A stretch of DNA of 64,000 nt, from NCBI RefSeq assembly GCF_008330945.1, contig NZ_CP043489.1:2491501-2555500 (forward strand). Reading direction: 5' to 3'. The DNA is from Labrys sp. KNU-23 (lineage in GTDB: Bacteria; Pseudomonadota; Alphaproteobacteria; Rhizobiales; Labraceae). Under the pieces are notes generated by a model. The model ran no database searches, had not been told where the DNA came from, and saw nothing but the letters and a program-made list of their open reading frames with translations. Both the position numbers and the translations under genes were made by a program. Below, one piece after another: positions 62,714 through 64,000 of the stretch. Position 1 is the first letter of the stretch. Each line of letters starts with the position of its first letter.

Positions 62714-62828
62714 CGAGAGCGTTTTGCGAGCTGGCGGAATCGCAAAGACGCTCGAGCCGATCCGTAGGACTGGCTTGGAACCAAAGAGGAAGAGCCAGCA
62801 AGCGTCTCCGGCTAAACGCGCTTTGTAC
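62714..62828 (-). repeat. Dispersed intergenic repeat family A, copy 4
   Basis: Starts GAGAGCGTTTTGCGAGCTGG and ends CTAAACGCGCTTTGTAC on the plus strand. It includes ATCGCAAAGACGCTCGAG, as in the other copies (reverse of GCGTCTTTGCGAT). Adjacent to the rplU promoter. Confidence 0.75.
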
Positions 62829-62854
62829 TAGTGGCGATTTGCTCGCCACTTTCC

Positions 62855-62882
62855 TTGACTCTGCGGCTCACCCCTGTATAAG
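62855..62882 (+). promoter_or_regulatory. Sigma-70 promoter for rplU-rpmA
   Basis: TTGACT (62855-62860) and TATAAG (62877-62882), 16-bp spacer, five of six matches at the -35. About 190 bp before rplU, leaving a long structured leader. Confidence 0.72.
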
Positions 62883-62893
62883 CCACGCCAGCG

Positions 62894-62921
62894 CGCGGCC
62901 TTTGGGCCGCGTGCCTTTTTT
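62894..62921 (+). promoter_or_regulatory. Leader hairpin with T-run upstream of rplU
   Basis: Stem CGCGGCC (62894-62900) / GGCCGCG (62905-62911), loop TTTG, then TGCC and TTTTTT at 62916-62921. Only about 12-40 nt after the promoter, so it looks like an attenuator or a ribosomal-protein leader element. Confidence 0.6.
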
Positions 62922-63074
62922 CGTGGCTACCCGTTTCGCAAATTCGGGTGGCAGATATCAACGACTGGAAAAGCCGGCCGCTGCGGGGACTTTGCTCAGG
63001 CAAGGACCCGATCCGTCGAGTTTCCCTAAGCGGAAGTCTGACGGGCGAAAGCCGGGTCCGAACGAGGAAAAAAC

Positions 63075-63734
63075 ATGTTCGCGGTCATCAAGACGGGCGG
63101 TAAGCAATACCGCGTCAATCAGAACGACGTTCTCCGGGTCGAGAAGCTCGACGCCAAGGTTGGAGAAGTCATCGTATTCCCCGAGATCCTGGCCGTTGGC
63201 GGTGACGCCGGCCTGACTTTCGGTACCCCCACGGTTGCCGGTGCTTCGGTTGCCGCCGAGGTTGTCGAGCATGATCGTGATGACAAGGTCATCGCCTTCA
63301 AGAAGCGCCGCCGGCAGAATTCGAAGCGCAAGCGCGGCCATCGCCAGCACCAGACCGTGGTGCGGATCGCCGAGATCCTCACCGGCGGTGCCAAGCCTTC
63401 CAAGGCTGCGGCCAAGCCCGCCAAGGCTGCCAAGGACGAAGCTCCCGTCGCTGCCGCCGCCGTTCCGGCCGGTGGTCTCGATGCCTCCAACCTCTCGCTG
63501 ATCTCGGGCATCGGCCCGACCATCGAGAAGAAGCTGCGTGCCGCCGGCATCAACAGCTGGAACGACATCGCCGCCTGGACCGATGCCGACATCGCCAAGT
63601 GGGATGAAGAGCTCTCGCTGCGCGGCCGCGCCGCCCGCGAAGAGTGGGTCATCCAGGCCAAGGAACTGCTGGACGGCAAGCCGCCCCGCGCCAAGGTCGA
63701 CCAGGCCGAGCAGGCTTCCGGCAAGGACCTCTGA
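63075..63734 (+). CDS. rplU: 50S ribosomal protein L21 with C-terminal extension
   Basis: 219 residues. The first 100 are standard L21 (MFAVIKTGGKQYRVNQNDVLRVEKLDAKVGEVI ... KKRRRQNSKRKRGHRQHQTVVRI). An Ala/Lys-rich linker of about 35 residues leads to a C-terminal domain (LSLISGIGPTIEKKLRAAGINSWNDIAAWTDADIAKWDEEL) resembling the helix-hairpin-helix end also seen on some hyphomicrobial L21 proteins. rpmA follows after 120 bp. GAGGAAAAAAC precedes the start. Confidence 0.95.
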   Translation: MFAVIKTGGKQYRVNQNDVLRVEKLDAKVGEVIVFPEILAVGGDAGLTFGTPTVAGASVAAEVVEHDRDDKVIAFKKRRRQNSKRKRGHRQHQTVVRIAEILTGGAKPSKAAAKPAKAAKDEAPVAAAAVPAGGLDASNLSLISGIGPTIEKKLRAAGINSWNDIAAWTDADIAKWDEELSLRGRAAREEWVIQAKELLDGKPPRAKVDQAEQASGKDL

Positions 63735-63854
63735 GCCGGTTTCGGAGCGATGGGGTCGACAACCGCCCGGCTTTCGGGCATTGTCGCCCCCAATTGATGG
63801 GTTTCACCGCCGTGTCACAGCACCGGCGTAGATAGAATTCGAGGAGTTATCGCC

Positions 63855-64000
63855 ATGGCTCACAAAAAAGCAGGCGGTTCGTCGCGCAACGGTCGTGATT
63901 CGGCCGGTCGTCGCTTGGGCGTAAAGAAGTTCGGTTCGGAAGCCGTCGTTGCTGGCAACATCATCGTGCGCCAGCGCGGCACGAAATGGCATCCGGGCGT
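63855..64000 (+). CDS. rpmA: 50S ribosomal protein L27, truncated by window edge
   Basis: The first 48 residues only (MAHKKAGGSSRNGRDSAGRR ... VRQRGTKWHPG), the unmistakable L27 N-terminus whose flexible tail reaches the peptidyl transferase centre. The gene runs off the right edge. It has a GAGGAG site upstream and is co-transcribed with rplU. Confidence 0.95.
   Translation, partial: MAHKKAGGSSRNGRDSAGRRLGVKKFGSEAVVAGNIIVRQRGTKWHPG

Larger units (their letters stand above)
62592..63074. other. Region between the TPR gene and rplU
   Basis: 483 bp without a gene. Left part 62714-62828 is repeat family A copy 4. Right part holds the rplU promoter and leader, listed separately. 62592-62713 shows nothing definite. 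Confidence 0.6.

Overview
The window is GC-rich alphaproteobacterial chromosomal DNA, most likely from the Hyphomicrobiales (Rhizobiales). The evidence is the block rpmJ(ykgO) - pyk - DUF1036 - N-formylglutamate amidohydrolase - DUF2312, the rplU-rpmA pair with a C-terminally extended L21, phaA-phaB-phaR, and several families of intergenic palindromic repeats. A Labrys-like genus would fit, but this is a guess. No tRNA, rRNA, CRISPR array, insertion sequence or prophage was seen.

Left part (1-20 kb). The 5' end of soxB (sarcosine oxidase beta) diverges from a GlxA/AraC-type regulator. Then come a DUF1345 membrane protein and ispA, the PHB genes phaB and phaA with phaR opposite, a degenerate GGDEF-EAL protein, TetR, zapE and a glutathione S-transferase. 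The housekeeping block ykgO to DUF2312 follows. It ends with soxR, which diverges from a flavin reductase whose promoter carries a textbook SoxR box.

Sulfur region (20-38.5 kb). This is the most notable stretch. It holds an oligopeptide-type binding protein, a rhodanese, and a family 2A encapsulin shell with its cargo, a cysteine desulfurase carrying a Pro-rich loading domain of about 245 residues. Serine acetyltransferase EpsC and a cysteine synthase follow. Next to them is an organosulfur uptake and salvage cluster: a binding protein, a fused permease-ATPase, three luciferase-like monooxygenases, an M20 amidohydrolase and a GNAT acetyltransferase. The latter resembles the Bacillus ytm/yxe S-alkylcysteine salvage systems. 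A shared AT-rich motif of 16-18 bp lies upstream of epsC, the ABC transporter and the monooxygenase operon, with a weaker copy between the rhodanese and the binding protein. This suggests one regulon that frees cysteine, desulfurates it and stores sulfur in a nanocompartment.

Middle (38.6-43.4 kb). A three-gene glycerol-type cluster (GlpA-like oxidase with a BFD iron-sulfur tail, a pyridine nucleotide oxidoreductase, an FGGY kinase) is followed by a frameshifted HAD phosphatase.

Nitrate assimilation (43.5-59.7 kb). nasT-nasS encode the ANTAR antiterminator and its nitrate sensor. The structural operon is narK-type transporter, FAD reductase, nirA, an Fe-S/flavoprotein reductase and nasA. It is preceded by a leader with an ANTAR-type hexaloop hairpin and an intrinsic terminator. 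Between nasS and this leader sits an unrelated four-gene cassette (membrane protein, lysozyme-like protein, thermolysin-like metallopeptidase, MBL hydrolase) that begins in strikingly AT-rich DNA. It is a candidate horizontally acquired and possibly undescribed system.

Right end (59.9-64 kb). A GMC oxidoreductase, a Gly-rich TPR lipoprotein-sized protein, and rplU with the start of rpmA.
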